Assembly: GCF_027497195.1 (NCBI RefSeq)
Contig: NZ_CP114905.1
Span: 2,108,001 to 2,172,000, forward strand
Direction of reading: 5' to 3'
Length of the DNA stretch: 64,000 bases
DNA from: Streptomyces sp. WMMC500
Lineage (GTDB): Bacteria > Actinomycetota > Actinomycetes > Streptomycetales > Streptomycetaceae
Shown here: in pieces, positions 6,926 through 17,500 of the stretch
Layout of the letters: each line of letters starts with the position of its first letter
Numbering within the stretch: position 1 is the first letter of the stretch
Position numbers and translations under genes: made by a program
The notes under the pieces: model-generated
Told to the model about the DNA's origin: nothing
The model's database searches: none
What the model saw: only the letters and a program-made list of their open reading frames with translations

Positions 6926-9487
6926 TCACGTCGTCGCCTGGGCCGGCAGCTCGGCGGGCGCGGCGGTGCCGCGGCCCGGGGCCGCCCGCAGCGTGAGCAC
7001 CATGGTCAGCCCACCGCCGGGGGTGTCCTCGGCGACCAGGGTGCCGCCCAGCGCCTCGGCGAAGCCGCGGGCGACCGCCAGGCCGAGGCCCACGCCGGCG
7101 CCGCGGGGGGCGTCACCGTAGCGCTGGAAGGGCTCGAAGATCCGGTCCTTGCCGCTGTCGGGGACGCCGGGGCCGCGGTCGACCACGCGCAGCTCGACCC
7201 GGCCGCCGAGGGCGCTGGCCTGCACCAGGACGGGAGTGCCGGGCGGGCTGTACTTGACCGCGTTCTCGACGACGTTCGCCACCGAGCGCTCCAGCAGCCC
7301 GGCGTCGACGGTGACCATCGGCAGGGTCTCGGGGATCCGCAGCGTGACGCTGCCCTCGGGCACCCCGGCCAGCGCCTTGGGCACCACCTCGTCGAGGTCG
7401 ACCTCGCGCAGCAGGGGGGTGACGGTGCCGGTCTGCAGCCGGGACATGTCGAGCAGGTTGCCGACGAGGGCGTCGAGCCGGTCGGCGCCCTCCTCGATGG
7501 CCGCGAGCAGCTCCGCCTCGTCCTCCGGGGACCAGGAAACGTCGTCGGAGCGCAGCGAGGTGACGGCGGCCTTGATGGCGGCGAGCGGGGTACGCAGGTC
7601 GTGGCTGACGGCGGCCAGCAGCGCGGTGCGGATGCGGTTGCCCTCGGCCAGCTTGCGGGCCTCCACGGCCTCGGCGGCCAGCCGCTGGCGCTCCAGTACG
7701 ACGGCGGCCTGGGCGGCGAACGCGCCGAGCACCCGGCGGTCGGTGGCGGGGAGCTTGCGGCCGTTGAGCGCCAGCGCCATGTCGTCGCCCACAGGCATGT
7801 CGGCGTCGGCGTCGTCCGGGCTGGCCGGCCCGCCGGTGTCGCTGCCGACGCGGCCGACGCAGGTCCAGCGGTCCTCGCCGCGCTGCCGTTCGAAGAGCGA
7901 CACCGACTCCATGCCGAAGGTCTCGCGCACCCGGTCCAGCAGCGCTTCGAGCGACGCCTCGCCGCGCAGCACGCTGCCCGCGAGGAGCGACAGCACCTCG
8001 GACTCGGCGCGCAGCCGCGCGGCCTGGGAGGTGCGGCGGGCGGCGAGGTCCACGACGGACGCCACGGCGACGGCGACGGCGAAGAAGACGACGAGGGCGA
8101 CGATGTTGCGCGCGTCGGCGATGGTGAAGGTCTCCACGGGCGGGGTGAAGTAGTAGTTCAGCAGCAGTGAGCCGGCGGCGGCGGAGGCGAGCGCCGGCAG
8201 CGTGCCGCCGAGGAGGGCCGCCACCACGGTGGCGAAGAGGAACAGCAGCACCTCGTTGGCCAGCCCCAGGCCCCGGTCGAGCAGCAGCATCAGCCAGGTG
8301 AGCAGCACGGGCCCGGCCAGGCCGAGCAGCCAGCCGGCGACGATACGGCCGCGGCCGAGGCGGGCGCCGCGGGACATCGGCAGGCCGCGGCCCTTGGCGA
8401 CCTCGCCGTGGGTGACGATGTGCACGTCGAGGTCGGGCCCGGAGTCGCGCGCCACGGTGGCGCCGACGCCGGGGCCGAAGGCGTACTGCCACGCCTTGCG
8501 GCGGCTGGAGCCCAGCACGATCTGGGTGGCGTTGACGCCGCGCGCGAACTCCAGCAGGGCGTCCGGCACGTCGTCGCCGATGACGTGGTGGAACGTACCG
8601 CCGAGGTCCTCGACCAGGGTGCGCTGGACGGCCAGCTCCTCGGGCGAGGCGGTGTTCAGGGGGGTCAGGCCGTCGCTGTGGGAGATGTAGACGGCCATGA
8701 TCTCGCCGCCCGCGCCCTTGGTCGCCAGCCGCGCGCCGCGGCGGATGAGGGTACGGCCCTCGGGGCCGCCGGTGATGCCGACGACGATGCGCTCGCGGGC
8801 CTGCCAGGTGTCGCGGATGTCGTGCTCGCTGCGGTACTCGCGCAGGTAGTCGTCGACGCGGTCGGCGACCCAGAGCAGCGCCAGCTCGCGCAGGGCGGTG
8901 AGGTTGCCGGGGCGGAAGTAGTTCGACAGCGCGGCGTCGATCTTGCCGGGGTCGTAGATGTTGCCGTGCGCCATGCGGCGGCGCAGCGCTTCTGGCGACA
9001 TGTCGACAAGCTCGATCTGGTCGGCCTTGCGGACCACGGCGTCCGGCACGGTCTCCCGCTGCCGTACGCCGGTGATGTTCTCCACGACGTCCCCCAGCGA
9101 CTCCAGGTGCTGGATGTTGACGGTCGATATGACGTCGATGCCGGCGTGCAGCAGTTCCTTGATGTCCTGCCAGCGCTTCTCGTTGCGGGAGCCGGGGACG
9201 TTGGTGTGCGCCATCTCGTCGACGAGCGCGACGGCCGGGCGGCGGGCGAGGACGGCGGCCACGTCCATCTCGGTGAACCGCGTGCCGCGGTAGTCCAGCT
9301 CGCGGCGCGGTATCTGCTCCAGGCCGTGCAGCAGCACCTCCGTGCGCGGCCGGTCGTGGTGCTCGACGAACCCGACGACGACGTCGGTGCCGCGCTCCAG
9401 CCTGCGGTGCGCCTCGGAGAGCATCGCGTAGGTCTTGCCGACGCCCGGCGCCGCGCCCAGGTAGATCCGCAGCTTGCCCCGTGTCAT
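6926..9487 (-). CDS. kdpD: KdpD-type sensor histidine kinase
   Basis: An 853-residue membrane kinase, close to E. coli KdpD in length. In order: a KdpD N-terminal domain with Walker A GAAPGVGKT (residues 11-19) and Walker-B-like ALVDEMAHTNVPGSRN, a universal-stress-like domain (about 235-365), four transmembrane helices (about 395-500), a GAF-like region, the phosphohistidine site AVSHDLRTPLAAIK, and the ATPase boxes NAVKYSPPG and GVGLGLAV. The ATG start at 9487 begins MTRGKLRIYLG; longer upstream reading lacks family similarity. It senses potassium or turgor and phosphorylates KdpE. The neighbouring OB-fold and trk genes keep potassium functions together. Confidence 0.95.
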   Translation of the reverse strand: MTRGKLRIYLGAAPGVGKTYAMLSEAHRRLERGTDVVVGFVEHHDRPRTEVLLHGLEQIPRRELDYRGTRFTEMDVAAVLARRPAVALVDEMAHTNVPGSRNEKRWQDIKELLHAGIDVISTVNIQHLESLGDVVENITGVRQRETVPDAVVRKADQIELVDMSPEALRRRMAHGNIYDPGKIDAALSNYFRPGNLTALRELALLWVADRVDDYLREYRSEHDIRDTWQARERIVVGITGGPEGRTLIRRGARLATKGAGGEIMAVYISHSDGLTPLNTASPEELAVQRTLVEDLGGTFHHVIGDDVPDALLEFARGVNATQIVLGSSRRKAWQYAFGPGVGATVARDSGPDLDVHIVTHGEVAKGRGLPMSRGARLGRGRIVAGWLLGLAGPVLLTWLMLLLDRGLGLANEVLLFLFATVVAALLGGTLPALASAAAGSLLLNYYFTPPVETFTIADARNIVALVVFFAVAVAVASVVDLAARRTSQAARLRAESEVLSLLAGSVLRGEASLEALLDRVRETFGMESVSLFERQRGEDRWTCVGRVGSDTGGPASPDDADADMPVGDDMALALNGRKLPATDRRVLGAFAAQAAVVLERQRLAAEAVEARKLAEGNRIRTALLAAVSHDLRTPLAAIKAAVTSLRSDDVSWSPEDEAELLAAIEEGADRLDALVGNLLDMSRLQTGTVTPLLREVDLDEVVPKALAGVPEGSVTLRIPETLPMVTVDAGLLERSVANVVENAVKYSPPGTPVLVQASALGGRVELRVVDRGPGVPDSGKDRIFEPFQRYGDAPRGAGVGLGLAVARGFAEALGGTLVAEDTPGGGLTMVLTLRAAPGRGTAAPAELPAQATT

Positions 9488-9626
9488 GAGTCGATTGTCC
9501 GTCCGCTTTCGTGCGTGTCGCACCGTCGAGCGTACGACCGCGGGGGCGGGTCGGCGCGCCGGGCGAGGACCGCGGACCGGACCTTGACGCATCCCTGACG
9601 TACGGGGGTGGCGTACGGGCCGCGGG

Positions 9627-9655
9627 GACCCGCCCCCGCACGGCGGGGGCGGGTC
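9627..9655 (-). terminator. GC hairpin terminator of the ABC exporter operon
   Basis: A perfect 13-bp stem, GACCCGCCCCCGC and its complement with a 3-base loop, lies 29 bases past the stop of the last ATPase gene. There is no U tract, as is common for Streptomyces hairpin terminators. It separates the exporter operon from kdpD. Confidence 0.65.
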
Positions 9656-9683
9656 GGCGGCCCCGGACGGCGGGGCGGACGGG

Positions 9684-10487
9684 TCAGGTCGCGGCCGGCT
9701 CCGGGGGCGCCTCGGGGTCGGTGCCGGTTCCGGCGTGGTGCGTGCCGGCTTCCGCGTGGTCCGTGATCGTGCCGTCGCGCAGCTCCAGCACCCGGTCCGC
9801 CAGGTCCAGCAGCGCCGCGTCGTGCGTGGCCACCAGCGCCGTGACCTCCTCGCTGCGCACCACCGCCCGCAGCAGCTCCATCACCGCGTGCCCCGTCTCC
9901 GCGTCCAGTTGCCCCGTCGGCTCGTCCGCGATGATCAGCGCGGGCCGGTTCGCCAGCGCCCGGGCGATCGCCACCCGCTGCTGCTGCCCGCCGGAGAGCT
10001 CTCCGGGCCGCTGCGCGGCGTGGTCCGCGAGGCCGACGAGCGCGAGCAGCAGCTCCACCCGCTCCTCGCGCTCACGCGGCGGCACCCTGCGCAGCCGCAT
10101 CGGCACCCCGACGTTCTCCGCCGCGGACAGGATCGGGATCAGCCCGAACGACTGGAAGACCAGCCCGATCCGGTCCCGCCGCAGCTCCAGCAGCTCCGCC
10201 TCGCCGAGCCCGGACAGCGCCACGCCGTCCAGCTCGATCCGGCCGGAGTCGGCGACGTCGAGGCCCGCGACGAGGTTCAGCAGCGTCGTCTTGCCGGAGC
10301 CCGAGCGGCCCTTCAGCGCCACCAGCTCGCCGCGCGGCACCCGCAGCGACACCCCGCGCAGGGCGTGCACGGCGGTGGCGCCGCTGCCGTACGTGCGGTG
10401 CAGGTCCCGGGCGACGACCATGGCGCGGCCGGCGTCCGCCGGCCGCTCCCGTACCGCCGTGCCTTCTCTGCCGGTGTCCTCGCTCAC
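9684..10487 (-). CDS. ABC transporter ATP-binding protein (MacB/LolD type)
   Basis: A 267-residue ATPase. Visible motifs are Walker A GRSGSGKTT, the Q-loop FQSFGLIP, signature LSGGQQQR, Walker B LIIADEPTGQLD and switch histidine ATHDA. This set is typical of the MacB/LolD/FtsE group that powers FtsX-like permeases in export or envelope processes. The GTG start overlaps the stop of the upstream ATPase gene by GTGA. The C-terminal tail is low-complexity (about 240-267). It is the last gene of the four-gene exporter operon. Confidence 0.93.
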   Translation of the reverse strand: MSEDTGREGTAVRERPADAGRAMVVARDLHRTYGSGATAVHALRGVSLRVPRGELVALKGRSGSGKTTLLNLVAGLDVADSGRIELDGVALSGLGEAELLELRRDRIGLVFQSFGLIPILSAAENVGVPMRLRRVPPREREERVELLLALVGLADHAAQRPGELSGGQQQRVAIARALANRPALIIADEPTGQLDAETGHAVMELLRAVVRSEEVTALVATHDAALLDLADRVLELRDGTITDHAEAGTHHAGTGTDPEAPPEPAAT

Positions 10488-11467
10488 GCGTCCTCCCCCT
10501 CGTCGTGCCCGTCAGGCCCCTCGGGTCCGTCAGGTCCCCCGCCGGCCCGCCACACCCCGACGTGGTCCGGCTCCGCGGTCAGCCGGACCCGTCGTCGCAG
10601 ACCGTACCGCTCGACGTACGCGCGCGGGAGCTGCAGCCTGCCGACGCGGTCGAGCACGGCGTACTCCGCGGCCGTCAGCTCCCCGTCCCGCAGCGTCTCG
10701 GCGGCGGTGCGGCCGTCGCGGATCTGCACCGTGCGGCGGACCTGGCGGGAGACCAGCGGGTCGTGGGTGACGACGAGGACGGTGGTGGCGAGTTCCTCGT
10801 TGGCGCGGCGCAGCGCGTCGAAGACCTGCTCGCCGCTCGCGGTGTCCAGCTCGCCAGTCGGCTCGTCGGCCAGCAGCACGCGCGGCCGGTTGGCGGCGGC
10901 GACCGCCACGGCGACGCGCTGCTGCTCGCCGCCGGACAGTTCGGCGGGACGGCGGTGCGCGCAGTCGGCCACGCCGAGCGCGTCGAGGAGACCGGCGGCC
11001 CGGGCGGGGCGCTCACGGCGGGGGACGCGGGCGTACGCCATGGGCAGCGCGACGTTCTCCTGGGCGGTCAAATACGGCAGCAGGTTGCGGGCGGTCTGCT
11101 GCCAGACGAAGCCGACGGTGCGGCGCCGGTACGCGAGCCGCTCGCGGCGGCCCATGGCGAGCAGGTCGTACCCGGCGACGCGGGCGCGTCCCGCGGTGGG
11201 CACGTCGAGGCCGGCGAGTATCCCGAGGAGGGTGGACTTGCCGGAGCCGGAGGCGCCGACGAGGGCGGTCATCTCGCCGTCGGCGACGGCGAGGTCGAGA
11301 CCCTGGAGGGCCTGCACCTCGACGCCTTCGGTGTGGAAGATGCGGACCAGGTTGTCGCAGTCGACGAGGGGCTCGCGGCCGTCCGCCGCGGGGGCGGCCC
11401 GGGCGGCGCGCTCCAGCTCGGCGAGGTCCGGGGGCGGGGTGGGGGCCGGTGTGCGGGGTTCGGTCAC
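10484..11467 (-). CDS. ABC transporter ATP-binding protein with AbrB-like C-terminal extension
   Basis: A 327-residue ATPase. It carries Walker A GASGSGKST, Q-loop WQQTARNLLP, signature LSGGEQQR, Walker B VLLADEPTGELD and switch VTHDP. After the nucleotide-binding domain (about residues 35-250) comes an extra segment containing LDRVGRLQLPRAYVE and GLRRRVRL, which reads like a swapped-hairpin AbrB/MraZ fold, then a Gly/Asp-rich tail. The GTG start follows AGGAGG by five bases. The 55-base gap after the permease gene is the only spacing in the operon. With the second ATPase it could form a heterodimer driving the two FtsX-like permeases. Confidence 0.92.
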   Translation of the reverse strand: MTEPRTPAPTPPPDLAELERAARAAPAADGREPLVDCDNLVRIFHTEGVEVQALQGLDLAVADGEMTALVGASGSGKSTLLGILAGLDVPTAGRARVAGYDLLAMGRRERLAYRRRTVGFVWQQTARNLLPYLTAQENVALPMAYARVPRRERPARAAGLLDALGVADCAHRRPAELSGGEQQRVAVAVAAANRPRVLLADEPTGELDTASGEQVFDALRRANEELATTVLVVTHDPLVSRQVRRTVQIRDGRTAAETLRDGELTAAEYAVLDRVGRLQLPRAYVERYGLRRRVRLTAEPDHVGVWRAGGGPDGPEGPDGHDEGEDA

Positions 11468-11522
11468 GCGGACCTCCTGGGCCGGGTCCGGGGCGGTCGG
11501 GGGTGTGCGGGGCGAGGGTCCT

Positions 11523-14522
11523 TCACCGGTCCTCCCCCACGCGGAGGGCCGCCAGCCGGCGGCTGCGGCGGGTGGCCACCGCGTCGGCCGTCGCCGCCGC
11601 CGCGACGAGGGCGAGCAGGCCCAGGGTCAGCGCGGCGGTGAGGACGTGGTCGGCGTGGCGGGGTGGGGCGGCCGGGCCGCCGGTGAGGGGCTGGAGGTCC
11701 AGGGCCGGGCCCAGCGCCGCGGGCAGGGCGAGGCCCAGCGCCAAGCCGCCGGCCGCGGCGGCGAGGGCGAGCGGGAGGAGCTGCAGGGCGCCGAGGGCGG
11801 CGGCCCCGCGGGGGTCGAGGCCGAGGAGGCGCAGGTACGCCGTGGTGCGGGCGCGCTCCGGTGCGGAGAGCAGCAGCTCCACGAGCAGCGTGAGCAGCGC
11901 CAGCACGGCGGCCAGCGCCGCGCACGCGGCGTGCGCGCCCCGGATCGCGCCGAGCACGCCGTCGTCGCGGTCGGCCGCCCGCTCCTCCGCGGCGATCAGC
12001 AGCCGCCCGTACGGGCTGCCGTGCCCGGTGCCCGGCGCGGCGGCACGCAGGGCGGCGGGGGACGCCGAGCCGTAGTAAAGAACCGCGGCCGTGCCGCGGG
12101 GGGTGTCCGCGGCGCGCTCCCGGTCCGCGGCGGCCAGAGCGGCGGTGTCGGCGAGCAGCAGCGGCCGGTCCCCGCCGGGCGCCGCGCCGCCGTCGCCGTA
12201 CAGCGGCCCGAAGGCCGCGTCCCGCGCCGCGCCCCCGTCCAGCCGCCCCGCGACGCGCACCCGCACCCCGGGCCACTCCGTCTCGTACGTCTCTCCGGTA
12301 CGGACCCGCGCCCGCTCCCCGCCGGCGAGCACCGGCAGCACCAGCCGCCCCGCGGCGTCCCGCCGCGGCGCCCCCAGCCCCGCGACCGCCGCCGCGGCGG
12401 CCGAACCGGGGTCGGCCCGGCGCAGCGCGGCGCCGTCGACGGCGAGCACCTCGGCGCCGCGCTGCCCGAGGCCCGTGCCGGTGCCGGTCAGGTCGGTGCG
12501 GACGAGCCGGACCCGCACCGCCCGGGCCACGCCGGGTGCGCGGCGCAGCGCCTCGTCGGCGGCGGGTGTGCTCGCGTCGGTGAGCACCGCGTCGGCGCCG
12601 CCGGTCCGCCAGGCGAGCGCGTCGCGGCGGCCCTCCTCGACGGTGCCGGTGACGAGACCGCCGAAGACCGCGGCGCCCAGGGTGGCGACGAGCACGAGCA
12701 GCGAGAGCACGGCGCCGGGCGCGTCGCGGGCGGCGCGGGAGAGCGCCAGCAGGCCGAGCGGGCCGCGGCGGCGGGCCGCGAGCCGGGCCAGCAGGTGCAG
12801 CGGCGGCGGGTAGGCCCGTATCAGCAGGATCACGACCGCCAGACCGCACAGCACCGGCACCGCCGCGACGAGCGGGTCGGACGCGCCGGCGCCGGTCGTG
12901 CCCCGTACCCGCAGCGCGACGACCCCGGCGGCGGCGAGCAGCAGCACGGCGGCCTCCGCGGTCACCCGCCGGCCCGCCCCCGCCGGGTGACCGCCCCGGC
13001 CGCCCCGGCGGGGCGGGCGGTCGCGGACCGCCGCCCAGGTCAGCACGGGCAGCACCAGCCACGCCGCGGCGGCGACCGCGACCGCCGGCCACACCGACGG
13101 CGCCGCGCCCGCGGGCAGCACCGGCCGCGCCCCGAGGTGTCCCGCCGCCAGGCCCGCGCCCGCCACCGGCGCGTACTGCGCGGCGCGGGACAGCGCGACG
13201 CCCGCCGCCGACGCGCCGCGGGCGCGCAGCAGCCGGTGCTCGTCGAGCCGACGCCGCACCGCGAGCCGGGCGGTGACGAGGGCCGCGGCCAGACCGACGC
13301 CGACGACGGAGGCGAGGGCGAAGGAGACGACCGTGGCGGCCCGGTCCCACGCGGCGTCGGCGTCGCGGACGAGCGGCTGGAGGTGGTCGGTGCGGGTCGG
13401 GTTCTGGGCGGGGTGGGAGCCGTAGACGCAGGCGAAGCTGGTGTTGTCGCAGAAGTTGTCGGCGGAGGCGGTGTCGTACGCGGCGAGAGCGCGGATCAGC
13501 CTGTCGCGGCCGTCGGCACCACCGAAGCGGGCGGCGGCCTCCGCGCGCTCCTCGTCCGCGCGGCTCACCTCCAGCCGGAGCCGCCACTCGACAGTGAGCT
13601 GCGGCAGCCCGCGGTCCAGGAGGGCGTCGAGTGCTCCGGGGGCGATCAGCGCCCGGGCCTCGGCCGGCCCCCGGCCGGCGGGGAGCGGGACGGCGAGCAG
13701 CGGGTGGCTGCGCCAGAGGGGGGCGCCGGGGTCGGGGCGCAGGAAGCCGGTGACGACGACGGGGGTGTCCAGCCGGGACGCGTGCGGGGTCAGGTGCAGC
13801 CGCGCGCCGAGGGTGAGGCCCAGCGCGTCCCGGGTGCGGGTGGAGACGGCGATCTCCACGGGGCCGTCCTCGCCGGTGTCGCGGGGCGGCCGGCCGGCGG
13901 CGTAGCCGGCGGGGCCGGGGGCCTCGCTGGTGTGGAGCAGGGACAGGGCGGTGTCCCCACGGGGCGCGTCGAGGGAGGCGGCGGGGACGAGGACCTGGTG
14001 CGCCGGCCGGTCGAGGAGGCCGGCGAGCGCGGCGGGCACGGCGCCGGTCACGTCCTGCCCGGCCCCGGTCAGGTCCTCGGCGACGCTGGTCGCCCCCTCG
14101 TCCATCAGCCTGGTGACCGGCTGCCCGAAGGACACGGTGCGGGTGAGCAGGGGCCGTTCGCCCTGCGCGGCGTCGATCCGGTCGACGAGCGTACGGCCGG
14201 CGGCGCGGTCGAGGAGCGGGGGCGCGGCGGTGACGGCGGCGGCGAGGAGGGCGACGAGCACGCCGAGGCAGACGAAGGCGGGCAGGTCGGCGCCCCCCTC
14301 GCGCCAGGCGCGGGGGGCGCGAGCCCGCAGGGGCAGGCGAACGGTTCGGGGCCGGCGGGCGCCGGAGGGCCGGTCGCCGCGGTCCGGGTCCGGCACCGGC
14401 TCCGTACGGCCCGCGCGTCCCGCGCCCGCCGCCCGGCCCGCCCGCTCCGTCCGCGCCGCGCCCGCCGGCTCCCGGCCTCCCCGGCGCCACCACCGCGCGC
14501 GCCCCTGCGCCCGTCCCGTCAC
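11523..14522 (-). CDS. FtsX/MacB-type ABC transporter permease
   Basis: A 999-residue membrane protein. An Arg/Pro-rich N-tail is followed by a transmembrane helix (LVALLAAAVTAAPPLL), a long extracytoplasmic domain with two cysteines in NFCDNTSFAC, a multi-helix central region, a second extracytoplasmic domain and a final three-helix FtsX domain (AALAAVLALLTLLVEL). This is the double-FtsX plan of long actinobacterial permeases. The GTG start overlaps the upstream permease stop by GTGA. Substrate is unknown; MacB-like systems commonly export peptides, lipids or antibiotics, or act in envelope signalling. Confidence 0.88.
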   Translation of the reverse strand: MTGRAQGRARWWRRGGREPAGAARTERAGRAAGAGRAGRTEPVPDPDRGDRPSGARRPRTVRLPLRARAPRAWREGGADLPAFVCLGVLVALLAAAVTAAPPLLDRAAGRTLVDRIDAAQGERPLLTRTVSFGQPVTRLMDEGATSVAEDLTGAGQDVTGAVPAALAGLLDRPAHQVLVPAASLDAPRGDTALSLLHTSEAPGPAGYAAGRPPRDTGEDGPVEIAVSTRTRDALGLTLGARLHLTPHASRLDTPVVVTGFLRPDPGAPLWRSHPLLAVPLPAGRGPAEARALIAPGALDALLDRGLPQLTVEWRLRLEVSRADEERAEAAARFGGADGRDRLIRALAAYDTASADNFCDNTSFACVYGSHPAQNPTRTDHLQPLVRDADAAWDRAATVVSFALASVVGVGLAAALVTARLAVRRRLDEHRLLRARGASAAGVALSRAAQYAPVAGAGLAAGHLGARPVLPAGAAPSVWPAVAVAAAAWLVLPVLTWAAVRDRPPRRGGRGGHPAGAGRRVTAEAAVLLLAAAGVVALRVRGTTGAGASDPLVAAVPVLCGLAVVILLIRAYPPPLHLLARLAARRRGPLGLLALSRAARDAPGAVLSLLVLVATLGAAVFGGLVTGTVEEGRRDALAWRTGGADAVLTDASTPAADEALRRAPGVARAVRVRLVRTDLTGTGTGLGQRGAEVLAVDGAALRRADPGSAAAAAVAGLGAPRRDAAGRLVLPVLAGGERARVRTGETYETEWPGVRVRVAGRLDGGAARDAAFGPLYGDGGAAPGGDRPLLLADTAALAAADRERAADTPRGTAAVLYYGSASPAALRAAAPGTGHGSPYGRLLIAAEERAADRDDGVLGAIRGAHAACAALAAVLALLTLLVELLLSAPERARTTAYLRLLGLDPRGAAALGALQLLPLALAAAAGGLALGLALPAALGPALDLQPLTGGPAAPPRHADHVLTAALTLGLLALVAAAATADAVATRRSRRLAALRVGEDR

Positions 14523-17500
14523 TCGTCCCCCGCCCTCAGCACCCGCGCCAGGTCCATGCGCGCCAGCGCCCGCGCCGTCGCCGTGACCGCCAGGCAGATC
14601 AGCGCCGTCACCGCCGCGGCCACCGCCGCCACCCGCAGCCACGGCACCGCCACCGTCAGCTCCGGGTGCACCGCCGCGCCGGTCTCGGTGACCGTCACCG
14701 CCGGCACCACCGCCGCCGCGAGCGCCACCCCCGTCGCCGTGCCCACCGCCGCCGCGAACGCCGCGAGGCAGAGCTGCTCCGTCCACAGCAGCGCCGTCAA
14801 CTGCCGTGCCCGTACGCCCAGCGCCCGCAGCAGCGCGAACTCCCGCGCGCGCGCCCGTACCGCCAGCACGCTGTGCAGCGCGAAGCCGACGACGGCGAAC
14901 GCCGGCGCCAGCACCAGGCACAGCCGCAGCGCCCCGTCCGTGCCCTCGCGCAGCGGCGACGCCGCCAGCTCCGCCCGCTCCCCGGGCACGTCGCGTGCCG
15001 TGCCCAGCTCCGGCCGCCGCTCGACGGCCCTGCGCGCCGCGCCGGCGTCGCCGCCGCGGGCGGCCAGCCACCAGTGCGACTCCACCGGCGGGTCGAGCCC
15101 GGCCCGTACGAGATACGCCGCCAGCACCCGGGTGTCCACCAGCAGCCGCCCCCGCCCCGGGTCGGTGCCGGGGACCGCGTCGATGCTCCCGACGACCCGC
15201 GCGCGCAGCTCCGTGCCGCCGGGCAGCCCGGCCCGCAGGGACTCGCCCACCTCCGCCTGGCCCCCGGCGAGCAGCGCGTCGGTGGCGAGCACGGGCACGG
15301 GCCGCGGCTTACCCTGCCCGGTGAGGCCGAGCTGGAGCTGCCAGCTCAGCAACTCGGCGGGCAGCGAGGTGTCCGGGCCGCGCAGCACGCCGTCGAAGAG
15401 CGCGCCGGGAGTGGTGCGCGCCTCGCAGAGGACGAACCCGGTGGCCCGGCGCGGGGGCATGCCGCGCGTCGGCGCCGGCGTGCGGCCGGGGCAGCCGGCG
15501 AGACCGCGGTCGGGCCGTTCGCCGCCGATGAGGTCCTGCCAGCCGGCGCGGTGCCCGTTCGGCACGCCCGCGAAGTCGTCGATCGTCAGCCGGTACGTGC
15601 GCTGCCGCTTCTCCTGATCCGTACGCAACTGGAGTCCGGTGAGCCGCAGCGGGTGCTGGTACGCGCCGAGCGGGATGCTCATGCGGTGCGCCCGGCCGTC
15701 GGCGGGCGGCAGCGTGCCGGAGACGGTGTGCGCGAGGCCGTCGGCGTCCTCCAGGGTGGCGGTGAGCGTGAACGGCTCCGCGGTGCCGGGGCCGTCCGCG
15801 TCGAGCCGTACGCGCATGCCGAGGGCGTCGGGGCGGCCGGACAGCGACAGCCCGTGGGCCGGCACCGGGCGGGTGCCGCCGAGCGCGGCGAGCGCGTCGT
15901 GGGGCAGGCCGGCCCCGTCCCGTACGGCGGGCACGGGGCCCGCGGTGCCGCCCGTACGGAGCGTGGGCAGCACCTCGGCGGAGTCCAGCGCCGTCATCCC
16001 CGCGAACGAGGTGCCGACGGTGACGTCCCAGTCGACCACCGGCGTGGCCGCGGCGATGCCGGGCAGCTCGCGGTAGCGCGCGTGCCGCTCCGCGCGCGGC
16101 ACGAACCCCGCGCCCTCCTGCCCGGCCTCGACGCCGAGGTCGGCGCCGACCGCGAACGCCGCCTGGTCGCGGTCGCCGCGGTCGAGCACCGCCAGGGCGG
16201 TGGCGCCGAGCGCGGCGATGGCCAGCGCGAGGGCGACGAGCAGCGCGGGACCGGCGTGCCCGGCCGCCCGGCGGCCCAGGTGCCAGCCGCCCAGCGGCAG
16301 GACGAGGCCGGCGGAGCGGCGCCCGAGCCGGTCGGCGGCGCGGGCGGCCAGCGGCAGCAGGCGGAGCGCGAGCAGCACGGTCGCGGCGGTGAGGGCGACG
16401 GGCGCGAGCACGACGACGGGGTCGACGGTGCCGGAGTCGGCGACCGGGGTGCGGTACGTGACGAGTTGCAGCCAGCCCACCGCGGCGACGCCGGCCAGCG
16501 CGAGGTCCCTACCCGCCCGCTGGTACGCCGCCAGCCGCGGCACCCGCCGCCGCAGCCGGGCCACCGCGCGCCGGTCCCGGGCGGCGCGGGCGACGGGCGT
16601 CAGCGCCGCGGCGGCGTGCACGGCCAGCGCCAGCGCGGCGACCGTCCACCCCGCGCCGGTCGCGGCGGTCCGCGGCACCGGGCCGTCGAGCAGCCCGGCC
16701 GCCGCCAGCCCGCGCAGCAGCGGGCCGGCCAGATACGGCCCCGCCAGCGCCGCGGGCAGCGCCACCGCCGCCCACTGCGCCGTCGCCCCGCCGACGAGCC
16801 GCAGCGGCCCGGCGCCACGGCTGCCCAGCAGCGCCTGCTCGGCGGCGCGGTGCCGGGCGAGCTGCCGCGCGGTCAGCACGAGTGCCGCCAGGGCGAGCGA
16901 GGCGAGCAGCGCCACCGGCAGGTACGTGCCGGCCCGCGCGACGGCGACGGGCACGTCCAACTGGCGCAGCGCGTACGGCAGGTCGGTGTCGGCCTCGACG
17001 TCGGCGAGCACCCCTTGCCGGGCGGCGGCGCGGCCGAAGACGACCCGCTCGGCGTCGCCGGCGGCCAGCGCGACGGCGCGCTCGCGCAACGGGTCGACCT
17101 GCCCGAGCCGCAGCCGCCGCGCGTCGGGCACGGCGAGCCACCCGGCGGTGGCGTCGCGGCGGAGTGCGGGCTGCTCGGCGAACGTGCGGCGGGCGACGAG
17201 CCCGACGCTGTCGGGGGTGCCGAAGGTGCCGGTGAGGTCCTGCCAGAGGGGTGCGTCGGGGTCGCGCGGGACGTAGAGCCCGGAGACCCGCACGGCGAGC
17301 GGCTGCGCGGCGGCCTCGTCCGCGGCCCCGCCGCCCTCCGCGGCGGCGTCCTCGTCGCCGCCCAGGGCGAAGCCGTCGCCCGTCGTCAGGCCCAGCCGCG
17401 CCGCGTACCCCTCGTCGAGGGCGACCTCCACCGGCCCTCCGGCCGCGGTGTCCCCGGCCCGGGGCCACTCCCCCTCCGTCAGCCGCGCCTGCCGGTCGGC

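Noticed and set aside
9735..15617. Very long plus-strand open frame (1960 codons) across the exporter operon
   Set aside because: Arg/Pro/Ala/Gly-rich without domains; it is opposite to clear ATPase and FtsX permease genes, a known artefact of high-GC DNA.
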